Source: Whalleya microplaca
Taxonomy: Eukaryota > Ascomycota > Sordariomycetes > Xylariales > Xylariaceae
Direction: 5' to 3'
DNA length: 64,000 bases
Assembly (NCBI GenBank): GCA_022497155.1
Contig: MU385718.1
Span: forward strand, 558,001 to 622,000
The translations under genes were made by a program, and so were the position numbers. Below, piece after piece: positions 34,149-45,802 of the stretch; within the stretch, counting starts at the first letter, position 1; each line of letters starts with the position of its first letter. A model generated the notes under the pieces. It was not told the DNA's origin, made no database searches, and saw nothing but the letters and a program-made list of their open reading frames with translations.

Positions 34149-34200
34149 GTGTCCCGGGATACTGATTCCGAGGCCGTATCCTGGCGGCATCCCGGGACAC
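34149..34200. repeat. 12-bp perfect inverted repeat
   Basis: GTGTCCCGGGAT at 34149-34160 pairs perfectly with 34189-34200 around 28 nt that itself holds GGATAC/GTATCC. Same general form as the hairpins of the 4.9-10.4 kb field. Confidence 0.88.
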
Positions 34201-34380
34201 CCAGAACACCCAGACAACGCCTCTCCCATCCCATCCCCCAGTAACACAGCTGGTGTAAGGTATATGGTTGCTAATTAGACACCGCTCTATCGCCCTACGG
34301 GGCAATCGAAGTGCGTAGTCCAATGGCCTAATGTCCAATGTCCAAATTGTAGTTTAAAATTAATGCGCTTAAAGTCTGAA

Positions 34381-34483
34381 GGTTCAACAGTTCGAAGTGT
34401 ATGCTCAAAAATAAATTTCAATAGTTCGAAGTTCATGTTCAAAGTAATGTTTCAATAGTTCGAAATGAATGCTCAAATAATTG
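34381..34483. repeat. three tandem 34-35-bp units
   Basis: Units at 34381, 34416 and 34450 share TTCAA(C/T)AGTTCGAA followed by ATG(C/T)TCAAA. AT-rich and followed by a T-tract. Function unknown. Confidence 0.8.
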
Positions 34484-35737
34484 TTTTGTCATTTTTAATG
34501 TTCTTTTTTTTTTCTTTGCTGTCTCCCCTTTTCTTCTTCTTTAGACGCCTGTTCTTAGAAACGTATACTATGTAGTCTCGAAAAGCAGGTTCGATGTCCG
34601 AAGAACACTGATGGCTTTGCGATACCGAGTTTTAGTACTGATAAGGCTGGAACATGCCTCAGTCGTTTCTTGGGTCTGATTTGCGGGCACACTCTGATCG
34701 ACAGATGCTGGTACAGCTCATGCAGGTAGGCGTATATCATTGCATCGGTAATGAATGTGTGGTGGGTGTGGTGACTCTATCTAGCTTTGCATACCATACA
34801 CGACATACAATGTCTTCCAATAGGAGCATAGTAAGCACTATGCCCGGCTTCCCGTCACTGAGAACTGAACACAAGAAAGACAGCTCTGCTATGGCATCGT
34901 CATCGTATCTAGAGCCTTCTTCAAGTACTGAACTATACTAAGTCAGACAAGTTCACCTTGTGCATATCCGATGCAAGCTCAGAACACTCCTACGGATATC
35001 CTCTACAGCAGCTTTCGGAGAGGAGCTCAAAGCCAATATGATATCATCAGCACGGCGAGGCTAGATCGGCTCCCCTCACGACGAACGAGCTAGATTCGGC
35101 GTGTCTGACCGAACACCTAGCGCGTGTTACTTCAGCCTAGATAACCAGTGGACCGGGAGGTTGGTTACACCCGCCGCCCCCACCACTTGAAGCGTGGAAG
35201 TGTTAGTGAGTGTGTGTCTTGTGTGCAATGTTGTTACGATGCAAAATGGCATCGTATCATCATCTCCTAGGTTGTTGATACTTGAAGAGCCAACTGCATA
35301 GAACGCCCCGACCCGTAATGACACCCGACGAATCAGACGTCGCAGCCGCACGAAATGCGCAGGGGTAGTATGCAGGAGCTTCAACCACACATCAATGCCG
35401 AGCAAATGAGATGGCAGCGGATTGGCCACAGCGGACAGGCCTCTCTTATGTTGTAACTCGGACTTCATTCTCATTTAGAGTGACACTGAAGAACGATGGA
35501 AGCGAGGACGAGTCTGGTAGGTGGTTGTAAATCTGATGCAAGCTTGCATGGCCCGGGTGCTCACCTGCTGGACACCCCGAGCAGCGCGGCTTTCAGCTTG
35601 CTAACAGAGGTCAGGGTTATTTATGTAGCCACAGCCTGCTCTTCCCGTGGGGCTCGTACCTCGCTCCTTGGCTTCTTAGTGACCCGATATAAGGGGGAAA
35701 TATCTGCATTCCCTTATCCCTATCCATAAGAGTCGTC

Positions 35738-37647
35738 ATGAAGAAACACGCTTTTCTATTAGCAGCGTCTTTTAGCGGGACAGGAACGGGCCGAGCATTA
35801 GACGTTGATCACGGATCGAATCTCGACGTAGCGTTGAAAGGAAGAGCCAACGCACCAGACCCGATCCAACTGATTCACAAAACGGACGGCTGGTTCGTTG
35901 CCGTGACCGTGGGCACGGCTGGCCAACCTCTGCAGCTCGAGATTTACACATTGAGTAGAGTGACTTGGGTGCCCTCAAGCAATGCCGAATATTGTCATAA
36001 GACCGGGTGCGATGATGGAAGCTGTGAGTTAACCTACCGTATATTAAGAGAATGTGTTCGATCTTACATATCATCCAGTCGATACAAGCCGATCATCAAC
36101 CTTCGAACCCGCTTTTGAAGACGACCAGTGGTCGTCCGCACGCGGCGTGAATGGGAGCTGGTTTGCTGATGACTTTTCTTTCGGTCCTTTCACGTGGGAC
36201 AATTGGACGCTCGGGTTAGGTGAAAGCATCACCGAGTTCAGTCATGGTTACCTGGGGCTCGCATTAAATACTGATGAGGGTGTCCCAGGTGACTTGAGTA
36301 TTTGGGGGAGGCTTATTTCTGACGGGTTAGTCAGTGCGGAAGCTTACAGCCTATGGCTCAACGACGAATGTAAGTGCTATTATATCCGTCCGGGCCTACT
36401 CAGCGTTTCCAAGTTGCTTATGGTTCATTTTAAAACCAGATGCCCCGGGCCATATCCAGCTTGGGGCCATCGACACTGCCAAGTACGAAGGTGACTTACA
36501 AAGCCTCATGGTTTACAATACGTCCAATCCAGGTAAACCGTGGGTTTGCATATCATCAGTAAGCGCAAAAAGCGCCAGCGGGTCAGATACCATGGGATCT
36601 AAGGATAGTGTGCCGATTCTTGGGTTGATAGCAACGGGTGCTCGAGAGATCTTTTTGCCGGTCGACATCGCGTACGACATGTGGGCTGTGGCGGGTGCTC
36701 ATTACCAATTCAACATAAGCGGCCCGGTCATCCCCTGTTCCATGAAAAACAGCACGGGTGTGTACACGATCGGCCTGGGCGGATCTGAGGGCCCGCAGAT
36801 CGAGCTGCCTATGAGGCAACTCGTATCGCGCGAACCGGTCTTCTACGGACCCGATGACGACGACTTCAAGAGCGATGACATGTGCGAGTTCCTCGTGAAG
36901 AACGAGACGAACCCGGACAACTTTATCATAGGAGAGGCGTTTCTCTTGTCGACGTATGCCGTGTTCGACCTGTTTAATAGCAAGCTGGGAATAGCACAGG
37001 CTAGACATGACAATGCCACGTCCAATATCGTACCGTTCGAAGTACACGGAGCGCAGATCCCCTCGGCGGTATCTGTATCGAATCAGCCGACATCGGTCCC
37101 TTCGTCGAGCATCACACCACCCGTCCCGATACCAACGAAATCCTACGCGGCGGCGGCAGGCTTTGCGATATTGACGACACTGACGACGCCGGCCGCGCCC
37201 ACCTCCACGTCCACCGAGACAGCAGCAGCAGATAGCCACGGCCTATCCAGGCAAGGAAAGATCGGTGTCGGCGTCGGGGTCCCCCTCGGCTCCATTGCGC
37301 TGGGTCTAGTGATCTTCTTCCTCTGGAAGAAGTTCGGCCGCAAGACTGGACCTCGCGGTGATGGCACATACGAAGCCGCTGCTCAGGACCAACCCGCATC
37401 GACTCAACCCACCGAAAAGCCAGCTGAGGTCCTGGAAGTGGCGGGGACCCCGATGCCCACCACCTACGAGCTGTATCCAGACGACCACTCGGCCGAGGTG
37501 AGCTCTATGCGGTTCAGCCAACGGGAGGAGATGCCTTCGCCTCCGCCGTCGAATCGGCCGTTCTCGGGGAGCACGTTGTCTCCGCCGCTGAACAGCCGCC
37601 CCTTTTCGGAGTTGAGTGCAGAAGAGATTCAGCATCCGAGGAACTAG
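35738..37647 (+). CDS. pepsin-like membrane protein lacking both catalytic aspartates
   Basis: Three exons, 35738-36023, 36079-36369 and 36440-37647, give 594 residues; introns 55 and 70 bp keep the frame (CDDGS-FDTSRSSTFEPAF across the first). The fold signature is that of A1 aspartic peptidases: GWFVAVTVGTAGQPLQLEIY, TWVPSSN, then HIQLGAIDTAKYEGDL, and the late NFIIGEAFLLSTYAVFDLFN. However, the first catalytic motif DTGS reads YTLS (70-73) and the second D(T/S)G(T/S) reads ATGA (257-260). A Ser/Thr/Pro stalk, one membrane helix (about 466-489, GVGVGVPLGSIALGLVIFFL) and a cytoplasmic tail of about 105 residues follow. The N-terminus is hydrophobic and probably a signal peptide. I infer a non-enzymatic surface protein or receptor. 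Confidence 0.85.
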
Positions 37648-38625
37648 AAATTAACTGCTATGTCGATTTAATTTATATAAGAATATCAAATAATATCGCT
37701 GAAAATGAGCTCTACGATGGTCTCGGTCGTGGCGGTGATATCATCCACGATCCAGGTCTCGCACTTTTTGCCATGCTCTCAGGAGTGGCGATAGGAACGG
37801 TTAAGTGGAAGAAGATGCGCATCAAATGTTGCATTCAAATTTATCCCGGCCACCGAAGAAGAGTTCGAGATTTGCGTGCTTGGTTACCTGGTATTATGCA
37901 TTGAAGAGGATAGGGGTGAGGATCTAGAAAAGGGGTTATGCAATTACGACTACGAAGGCGATTCATTGGATTATGCTTGCATTTAGCGAACGATGATACC
38001 TTTACCGTCTAGATGAGAGAAATGAGGTGATATATAACGTATAATATATATAATTTAGCAAGATACGATCATCTCAAAAGTCCGGCACAAGCTAGCAGCA
38101 TAAAAAATATCAATATTGAAAGCATTCCTAGATGAAAAGATATAGCATCAGAAGGGGAGATGATCTTTCAGGTTGCTCGGATTACAGAGAGACGCTCGAA
38201 AGCTGACTTACTAGCTTGTACTAGGTTAGGGGTTCCAGGGACTAAGTAGAGGCTCAACTTGACGAAGGTCTCACAACGCTCCACACAATCAAGACTATTA
38301 GCTTTGCAGGGAGTACACACACATTCACATCTCTTCCAATGTCTCCTATATTTCAATCGTGTACAATTCAGCAACCCACCGACTCCCTAGATAGATAGAC
38401 AGGCAGTGCAGTCCACGAACGCCATACTCCATCCACCATCCCCATCCATCCATCCATCCGTCATGACCAACCAACCAATCCAGACGTACATACACTAAAA
38501 ATCACCCACGGATGATTTATCTCCATATGTACACAACCCATCCCAATCAAGGCCACTCGTCTAATCCCTCAGTACGCTCGTTCGTCGTCATTACATCGTC
38601 ATCTCCAGGTATTAGTTTTAGGAGG
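37648..38625. other. intergenic between convergent genes, no gene seen
   Basis: AT-rich 3' flanks of the aspartic-peptidase-like gene and CND1. Small CCATC repeats near 38430-38460. No coding frame supported. Confidence 0.4.
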
Positions 38626-41600
38626 CTAGGACGCAGCGGTGACCATGACCTTGAACCCCTCGCTGACGGTCTTGGTGATGTCCTCGTTCTTGTGCTGCAG
38701 CAGGCCCAGCGCGAACGCGACGTCGCTCCACTGGCGCTCCGTCTCGCAGCGCGGGAGCCGCGCCGCCAGCTTCTCGGCCAGTTGCTTGGCGTGCTTGTCC
38801 TGTGTACGCCATCGCTGTTAGTAACCATATACTGCAAAAGCTTAAGAAATAGATAGAACAAAAGAAGAAGGAATACAAAGGGGGGGGAAAGGGGGTGGGG
38901 AGCTTACCTTCTCAACAAACCCAAGCAAAAACTTAACAATCCTCCTAAACGGCTCCTCCTCCATCTGTCCCGCAGACAGCAAACTGAACATATCCACGAA
39001 ATGGTTATACACGGCATTATCCTTGGTGCTCAGCTCGGTAAAGAACATCCGCGCAAGATCCGCAATGCGCTTATCGCCATCTTCCAAACACTTGGCCATC
39101 TCGCCCAACTGCCCCTTCACCTTAACCTGCCCGGCCAGAATCAAGAACGTCAGCGTCATCAGACACGTCCTCTTCACCGAGAGATCCGGGTCCGCCAGCC
39201 GCCGGTACAGGAAGTCCGTGTTCTCGTCGATCAGGTGGTTGAAGCAGACGGCCATGTCCCCCAGCGCGATCACCACGTTGCTCCGCACGGTCGCGTCCGG
39301 CGACCGCTCCATGATCGTGATCAGCAGCGGCAGGTGCGCCTCGCAGTACTCCGCGCTCACGCACATCAGCTTCGCCAGGCAGAGGGTGGCTGTCGCCTGC
39401 AGGCTCTTGTCGCGGTACAGGTCGCTGCGCGCGCAGATCTCCGCCACCAGCGGGCCGAAGTTCGCCAGCAGCGACGAGGGGCCGAAGAGTAGCTCCCGCT
39501 CCCGGATGTGCGCCATCGCCTCCGTGAAGTCGTCCTCCGTCGTGCCCCCGATCAGGTCCAGCTCGTCGCCGCCTTCGTCCTCGGCTGTCGGTGCGGGGGT
39601 CGCGGTCTTACCGCGACGACCACCTACGGACGGTCGGGGCTCGGCGGGCTTCGCGAGCGCGTCCTTCTCCTTCTCCTGCTTGCGGCGCTTGAAGTCGAGC
39701 TCGCAGAGCTCGAGGTGGACGATCTGCTTGATGGCGACGTGGCCGACGATGAAGAGGAGCTGCGACAGGGCGATCGCGGCCTTCTGCTTCGGCTCGACGG
39801 GCGGCTCCGGCTCCGGTTTGTTGATGGTTTGCGTGGGGGCATCGAGGCCCATCGTGATGCCCTGCGTCATCCCGCCGTGCATGGCGGTCATGGTGGGGTC
39901 GTAATCTCGGGAGCCCGGGCGGGAGGCAGACGGAGTCCTCTGCGAGGGGGTGAAGACGGCTTTGGTCCTACGACGAATGATTTCGGAACCCAGCGTGTCG
40001 GGGTGCTTGGCGAGCGCGTAGATGGCGTTGATGGCCTGCTCGGCCACGCCGTACCACTCCTTGCTCTCGCTCGGCACTTCCGTGATGGCTGCTAGCTTGG
40101 CTAGGACGGCATGCTCGTTCGGAAGCCGGCTGAACTTGACCGTGGACTCTTTGGCTTGTCGGCCGGTAGGATTGAGCCTCTGCAAGGCAATGCACGTATA
40201 CTTGGCCAGCTGGAGGTCTGCCCGGCCGAGAGCGCCGAGACCTGTTCGCAACATGGTCTCCATCTCCCCGACGACGATCTCGGGGGACGCAGTAGCGAGC
40301 ATGCCTAGCACGATGATAGCCCCCCTTCGCTGCGATTTGGAGATCTCTCGCCTCTGGAAGCCGTACACCTCCCACAGCTTGGTGATGACCCGGTCGGAAA
40401 CCATGCCGCCCTTCATCATGGTGGCGATGAGTTGCTCCAGACTCGTCAATTCGGCCGGCGTCGTGCCCGAGGTCAGACTGATCATATTCCTCGCGATGTA
40501 GATGGCCGCGTCGTTCGGGCTGAAGCTGTCCGGTGCCTCGAAGAACAATCGCTTGTAGCAGTCGATCAGGTGCGTCTGCACGCCCTTGCCCTCGTCGCTG
40601 TTGCCCTTTGTCCAGATCAGGCGCATCATCCGTCGGATGCCGACCATGTTGTCCTCGATGTTGTAAGCGTTGCCGATCTCCAGGTAGTCCATGGCCTCGA
40701 TGACTTCGGACTTGTTCTTGGAACCGAGCAGCTGGCAGACGGTGGCCGTCGAGTCATGCAGCACCTCGATGAATTTGAGAGCGTCGCTGTAGTATCGTTT
40801 CGTCAGGGTGAGCTTTTCAATGGCCTCGGAGGTGGCGGCATCTTCCTGCGCCTTGCGGATCGCGGCCACTTTTTCTTCCTCGCTCATCTCCCGAGGCTTC
40901 TGGGGTGACGATTCGATCTGCGTAGGTTCGTCTACCAGCGCAGTACTGTTGGCCTTGTCCTCGCCCAGTCCGGGCTCACCAGCTGGTGGCTGCAAAGCGT
41001 CCAATTCAGCGTCGACCTTGTCGAGGCGTTCCTGCCAGTCTTTGCGAGCAAGTTGGGCTCCGTGGAGTACCGTGAACGGATGTGTCTTGATGAGCGTGCC
41101 CAATAGCTTGATGGCATTTCTCCTGACGTGGCTACTCTTGTCCTCGAGACTTCGAGCAGCAAGTTCAGCCGCCTTCTGTCGACGCTTGGGGAACTTCTGC
41201 TCCAGGTCACACAACCTCGTGTAGACTTGAATAGCCCGGCATCGGCAGTACGGGTTGATGTCTAGGAAACGCTCTTCGAGCACGTCGAAGAACGCATTAA
41301 GCTGCGACTTGTGATTTTCGCTGCGCTCTTCTTGTTTGGTAAGGTGAGTTATCATGTTCCCGCAGACCTCTATCAGCGAACTCCTGAGCGTATACGCCTG
41401 GTTGTAATGTTAGAAAAACTTGACGGGACCATGAGATGCGACGTACCTCGCTGTCTAGTTGTTTGGCAAGCATCGTCATCTGCTTGATAACGAGGCGGGG
41501 GACGAGCTCGGACAGCTTAACGATGAAGGACGAAACCGACTTCGGTCCCTTGGTGTCATTCGTGTTGAACTCCTTGTTGCTGATTTCCCTCAACACCTCG

Positions 41601-42622
41601 TCGGCTAACTGTGGATAGTCGTACTGTTCCGACAAGATGTGCAGGAACTCAGCCATGGGCTCAGACAAGTGTTCGAAGTAGGTCAGGTTCTGGACGATGG
41701 AAATTTGGGCCGCTACTCCTCGTTAGGAACTGTATTAGATAGCGCTTCCTACCAGTAACATACCGTAGCCGTGCCCATGGTGCTTAACCGCTATGCACAG
41801 CACCTTGAAGGCATGCATTCTGATGGCCGTGTTCTTGACCCGTTGTTCGCTCTCCAGGACCATGTAGACGGGCCTCGTCAGTAGCCCGATGAAGGTGTCC
41901 CGTTCGCTGGTTGTTAGGAAGATCTTGCCCAGCTTCAGCTTCAGGACCTTGGACATCACATCGAGCGCCGTCTGCAGCTGCGCGGCGCTGTCCCAGCTGC
42001 CGTCCTTGTCCTTAGCCGCGGCGGCTTTCGACTTGGCGCCCTTACCTCTGGCGCGGGATACGGGTGCAGTAGAGGACTTCTCGGCGGCCTTCGTCTCGAC
42101 GCAGGCGATGGTCCATTGCAGCAAGAAGCCGTAGATCTCGAGCAGGGACTTGTGGTGGGCAATCATCTCCTGCTCGTCGGGGTTCTCGAGGTCGTGGGTG
42201 ATGGCGTCGGCCTCGACGGACAGGCCGCTCATGATCAGGTCGAAGATCTTGCTGAGGGCATGTGTGGGCAGGAACTGGGTGTATCTGGATTGGAGGAAAA
42301 GCTTAGAAATTGGTTCTGTGGTTGTTTTGTTTGAGGTTGAAGGAGATTGAGGGTGGTCATTGGAGGCAAAGGAAGCGGGTGCACACTTGAGAAGGAACTG
42401 CAGCGAGTCGAAGTAGGCGCTGCGTGTAATAGCATCTGGATTTTCGGCGACGGCGTCGATGATCGGGTTCAAGACCGGGCTGATCAGGCTGTTATTAGAC
42501 AGCGATTCGGGATCGGACTCGCAGTCTACTAATGCGCTGTCGGCCTCGGGTGTGTGAATGCTGGCGGGGTCGCTCATGTAGTGCTTGAGCGCCTCGTTGA
42601 TATCGAAGTTGATGGAATCCAT
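38626..42622 (-). CDS. CND1: condensin complex subunit 1 (Cnd1/Ycs4)
   Basis: Five exons on the minus strand: 42622-42387, 42284-41764, 41712-41447, 41397-38908, 38799-38626; 1228 residues, normal for fungi. Junctions restore family sequence: FLLK-YTQFLPTHALSKIFD, GYAAQISIVQNLTYFEHLS, and LDSE-AYTLRSSLIEVCGNM. The body is a HEAT-repeat solenoid with the conserved EERFLDINPYCRCRAIQVYT region, SSHVRRNAIKLLGTLIKTHP, and DLSVKRTCLMTLTFLILAGQ near the C-terminus. This is the HEAT subunit that joins Brn1 to the Smc2/Smc4 ring for mitotic chromosome condensation. The first intron (102 bp) is stop-free and in frame. The end (GFKVMVTAAS) is short of the long basic tails seen in some orthologues. Confidence 0.95.
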
Positions 42623-43498
42623 ATTGTCGCGATTTGCGCCAGATCAGCGCAGACGGTCGATGGTACCAGACAAGGGGAAAAGAGAAGTACAGAGTACTCT
42701 GTAAACGGTATTACTTCTCCCTGATTAGGGATATTCGAGAAAGGAGTACAGTAGAGAGAGTATTGAGAGATTATTGCACTTGCAATAGGGGTATCGTGAG
42801 TATCGTGAGTATCTTGGTATGTTCTTGTAGGAAGCAAAAGAGGGGACCCGGCTGGCGGCATCTGAAGATGGAGATGTTGTTTCTTGGTGGTGACGATAAG
42901 ATCGGCCCTTGGCAACCGTTTGTTTTTGTTTGGTTTCCGATAAGACGCGGGTCCCTTTACGGGAACCCCACATCGCCGCCTTTACAGGGCTGCCAGGGCT
43001 GCCAGGGCGCTTCAACAGCTGTAAGACGCGCTGTCAGACGCGTCGAGCAATTAGCCGATAAATGTCCGGCGCATTCATCGGCGCTGTAATTGGTCAAACA
43101 GACAGGTACCTAGGTATACTGCCTACTACATACATGTACATACAGAACTACATATCAATACTCCATACCGACTACAAGCAACAAACCCCTCCAATTCGTC
43201 CATTCTCATTGCTTTAGACTATCTGACTACTATCCTGAAGCAACAATATCCAACTATACCCAAACCAATCTCTTACCATATCTCTGCGGACTGCAGTCTA
43301 ATCAAAGTACTAGATTGAAAAGTTCAAGACTATATTCACCCTGTTGCTGATCCAATTGACTTCACTGTACTCTGTAATCATCACCCGTAACTTCTTCCTC
43401 GGTGGTTGTGGTTATCGGTCGTGCTGAGCAAAGCTAGAGCAAGGTCGGAGCAAGGTTGGGTTAGGAGGGAAAGGTAGAAAGACGCAAGATCATTGGCT
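42623..43498. promoter_or_regulatory. divergent promoter region CND1 / CDC7
   Basis: 875 bp between divergent starts of two S/M-phase genes. It has the imperfect palindrome-rich patch GCGCTGTCAGACGCGTCG near 43030, where two ACGCG-type (MluI box-like) motifs occur. ACGCGT is the binding core of MBF in yeasts; whether it acts here is not known. Confidence 0.4.
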
Positions 43499-45073
43499 AT
43501 GGCTACCACAAACCACCGTCGACTCGCCAAGGAGGCCTTCCAGATCCACGAGGACGAACCAATCACCACCACTTCCGATGTCGAGGAGTCCACACAACAG
43601 ACCAACACCCAACATGCCGACGAGTACGAGTCCGCCTTAGAAGAGATCTTAGCTGACGAGCCGGACGAGGAAGAGCAGGAGAACCACGTAGTAGAGGATG
43701 ACGGCGACACCGACTCCTCGGACGACGGCGACGAGATCGACTCTGTGCAGCAGGACATGGACAAGCTGCAGGATACCTTTCCTAACTTCAAGGACAACTA
43801 TCGTCTGATCAAACGTATTGGTGAAGGTGAACTACCTTATAATTCTACCTAACTACACCTCAATGCACGAGTATACTAACCAGTCTCAGGCACCTTCTCC
43901 ACGGTCTACAAGGCCGAAGACATACGGTATCACCAGTACCTCAACCAGTGGGACATAGACGCCAAGGAGAGCCAGTGGACGCCTCCGCCGCTGAACCGCT
44001 CTTCTGATTCCCGAACCAACTCCCTGTCTCGCCCTGCGCGCCGGAAACCCAAGTTCGTGGCCATAAAGAAGATCTACGTCACCTCGTCACCCTCCCGCAT
44101 CCTCAACGAGCTCGAGCTCCTCCACGACCTGCGCGACTCGCACTCCGTGTGCCCGCTGATCACGGCGTTCCGGCAGGCGGACCAGGTGATCGCGATCCTG
44201 CCGTACTTCCGGCACCAGGACTTCCGCAAGTACTACCCGCACATGAACGTGTACGACATGCGCGTCTACTTCCGCTCGCTGTTCACCGCGCTCGCCGCCG
44301 TGCACGACAAGGGCATCATCCACCGCGACATCAAGCCCACCAACTTCCTGTACGACCCGGACAAGAAGCGCGGCGTGCTCGTCGACTTCGGGCTCGCCGA
44401 GCGCGAGGGCGCCGAGTCCAAGCCCTGCCTCTGCCACGAGGACCGCGCCGTCCGCAAGCAGCGCCTGCAGCACTCGGTCGCCTTCGCGGCCGCGGCGGCG
44501 GGGGGCCCGCCCCAGCCCCCGGGTTACCCGAAGAACGACACGCGGCCGTCGCGGCGGGCGAACCGCGCGGGGACGCGGGGCTTCCGCGCGCCCGAGGTGC
44601 TGTTCAAGTGCACGGAGCAGACGACCAAGATCGACGTGTGGTCGGCGGGGGTGATCCTTCTGACGATCCTCTGCCGGCGCTTCCCCTTCTTCAACTCCGC
44701 CGACGACGTCGAGGCCATGATCGAGATCGCCACCATCTTCGGCACGCGCCGCATGCGGCAGGCCGGGCAGCTGCACGGCTGCGTCTTCGAGACCTCCATC
44801 CCCAGCATCGGCGTCACCGGGTTCTCGTTCGAGAAGATCATGCTCTGGAGCACGTGCCGCAGCGACGGCGGGAAGGACGGCAAGGCGAACGTGTTGAGTG
44901 AGGAGGAGAAGGGCGCCATTGAGTTCTTGCAGCGGTGCATGGATCTTGATCCCGCGCGCCGTATTAGCGCTGCTGATGCTTTGAAGCATGATTTCTTGCA
45001 ACTGGGGGAGGAGGAGGGCGATAATGCTGCGGATGGGGAGGCCGAGCACGAGGACGATGTGATGATGTTATGA
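43499..45073 (+). CDS. CDC7: cell-cycle kinase Cdc7 (DDK catalytic subunit)
   Basis: Two exons, 43499-43826 and 43890-45073; 503 residues. An acidic N-terminal region is followed by the kinase domain: glycine loop IGEGTFSTVYKA (split by the 63-bp intron), VAIKK with Lys169, HRDIKPTNFLYD with catalytic Asp256, DFGLAE with Asp275, then a Cdc7-type insert with CLCHEDRAVRKQRLQHS, GTRGFRAPEVLFKC, and the IDVWSAGVILLTILC block. The large insert between the DFG and APE segments is the Cdc7 hallmark. With its partner Dbf4 the kinase phosphorylates Mcm2-7 to fire replication origins. The frame extends two codons upstream only via TTG, so the ATG at 43499 is taken. The tail ends in an acidic run (EHEDDVMML). 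Confidence 0.96.
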
Positions 45074-45802
45074 CGGTACTACCTACGGGAGTCCGATGAT
45101 AGGGGCTCCCTGGGGAATAGCATACTTGATGAATAGGAGTATTCGTATAATGAGGTTACTAGCTACTGTAAAAAATAGTCATAAAAATCCAGCCTTAAAA
45201 CATAATTGTTTGTTGGATAAGATGGTGACTATAAAAGATTGAGTGTATTGGTTGGTTGTAAATATGAATAGCTACATGAGTGTGGGCCTCACTTGAATAA
45301 CCTGTTGAGAGCGGACGGCTTCAATGACGTAGGATGCGAGCAGTTCAAGTTCATTGTTGCATTTGTGATATCGGACGGGGACTCCATGCGCGAACTCGAA
45401 GGAGCATACGATAAGGCGCTGTACTACGAGATGCTATCTAGTGCGTGTCCGTGTTGATTTAGGGGTTGAGAGGGAAGGGAGACTAGTCGGTAGGTAGGTA
45501 GGTAGGTAGGTAGGTAGACTGGGGAGGCAAAGCTTAGGCGTATCTACATGTAAATATTAGGCATTCGGCGTCAATCACTCGGAACAGAGTCAAAATGGTC
45601 ATCGACGTGCTTTTATGAAGTCAAAGGCAGTTGTTTTGTATAAACTCAAAGGTTCGTGCTTTTGTTGAAATAAGCTACGAACAAGCTCATCGCAATCCCT
45701 CCGTTACCACCCTTTCCCTATGCTTCCATAACTGGTTGTCTTGTAGACATACCAGATGGCGACGGCAACAAGCACCATCAGCATCTCCATGATTCTCGTG
45801 GC
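45074..45802. other. intergenic, no gene seen
   Basis: Contains a GGTA microsatellite of about seven units at 45489-45517. The segment 45690-45795 resembles the last exon of the next gene (a second CTTCCATA...CTTGTGGAAA/CTTGTAGACA block), suggesting a partial duplication. Confidence 0.4.

Larger units (their letters stand above)
33885..35737. other. intergenic with repeats, no gene seen
   Basis: Holds the hairpin at 34149-34200 and the three-unit repeat at 34381-34483, both listed separately. ORFs of up to 115 codons show no protein-like features. Confidence 0.45.

Noticed and set aside
44087..45049. 320-codon minus-strand ORF
   Set aside because: Antisense shadow of the CDC7 kinase exon, produced by strong GC bias at third positions.
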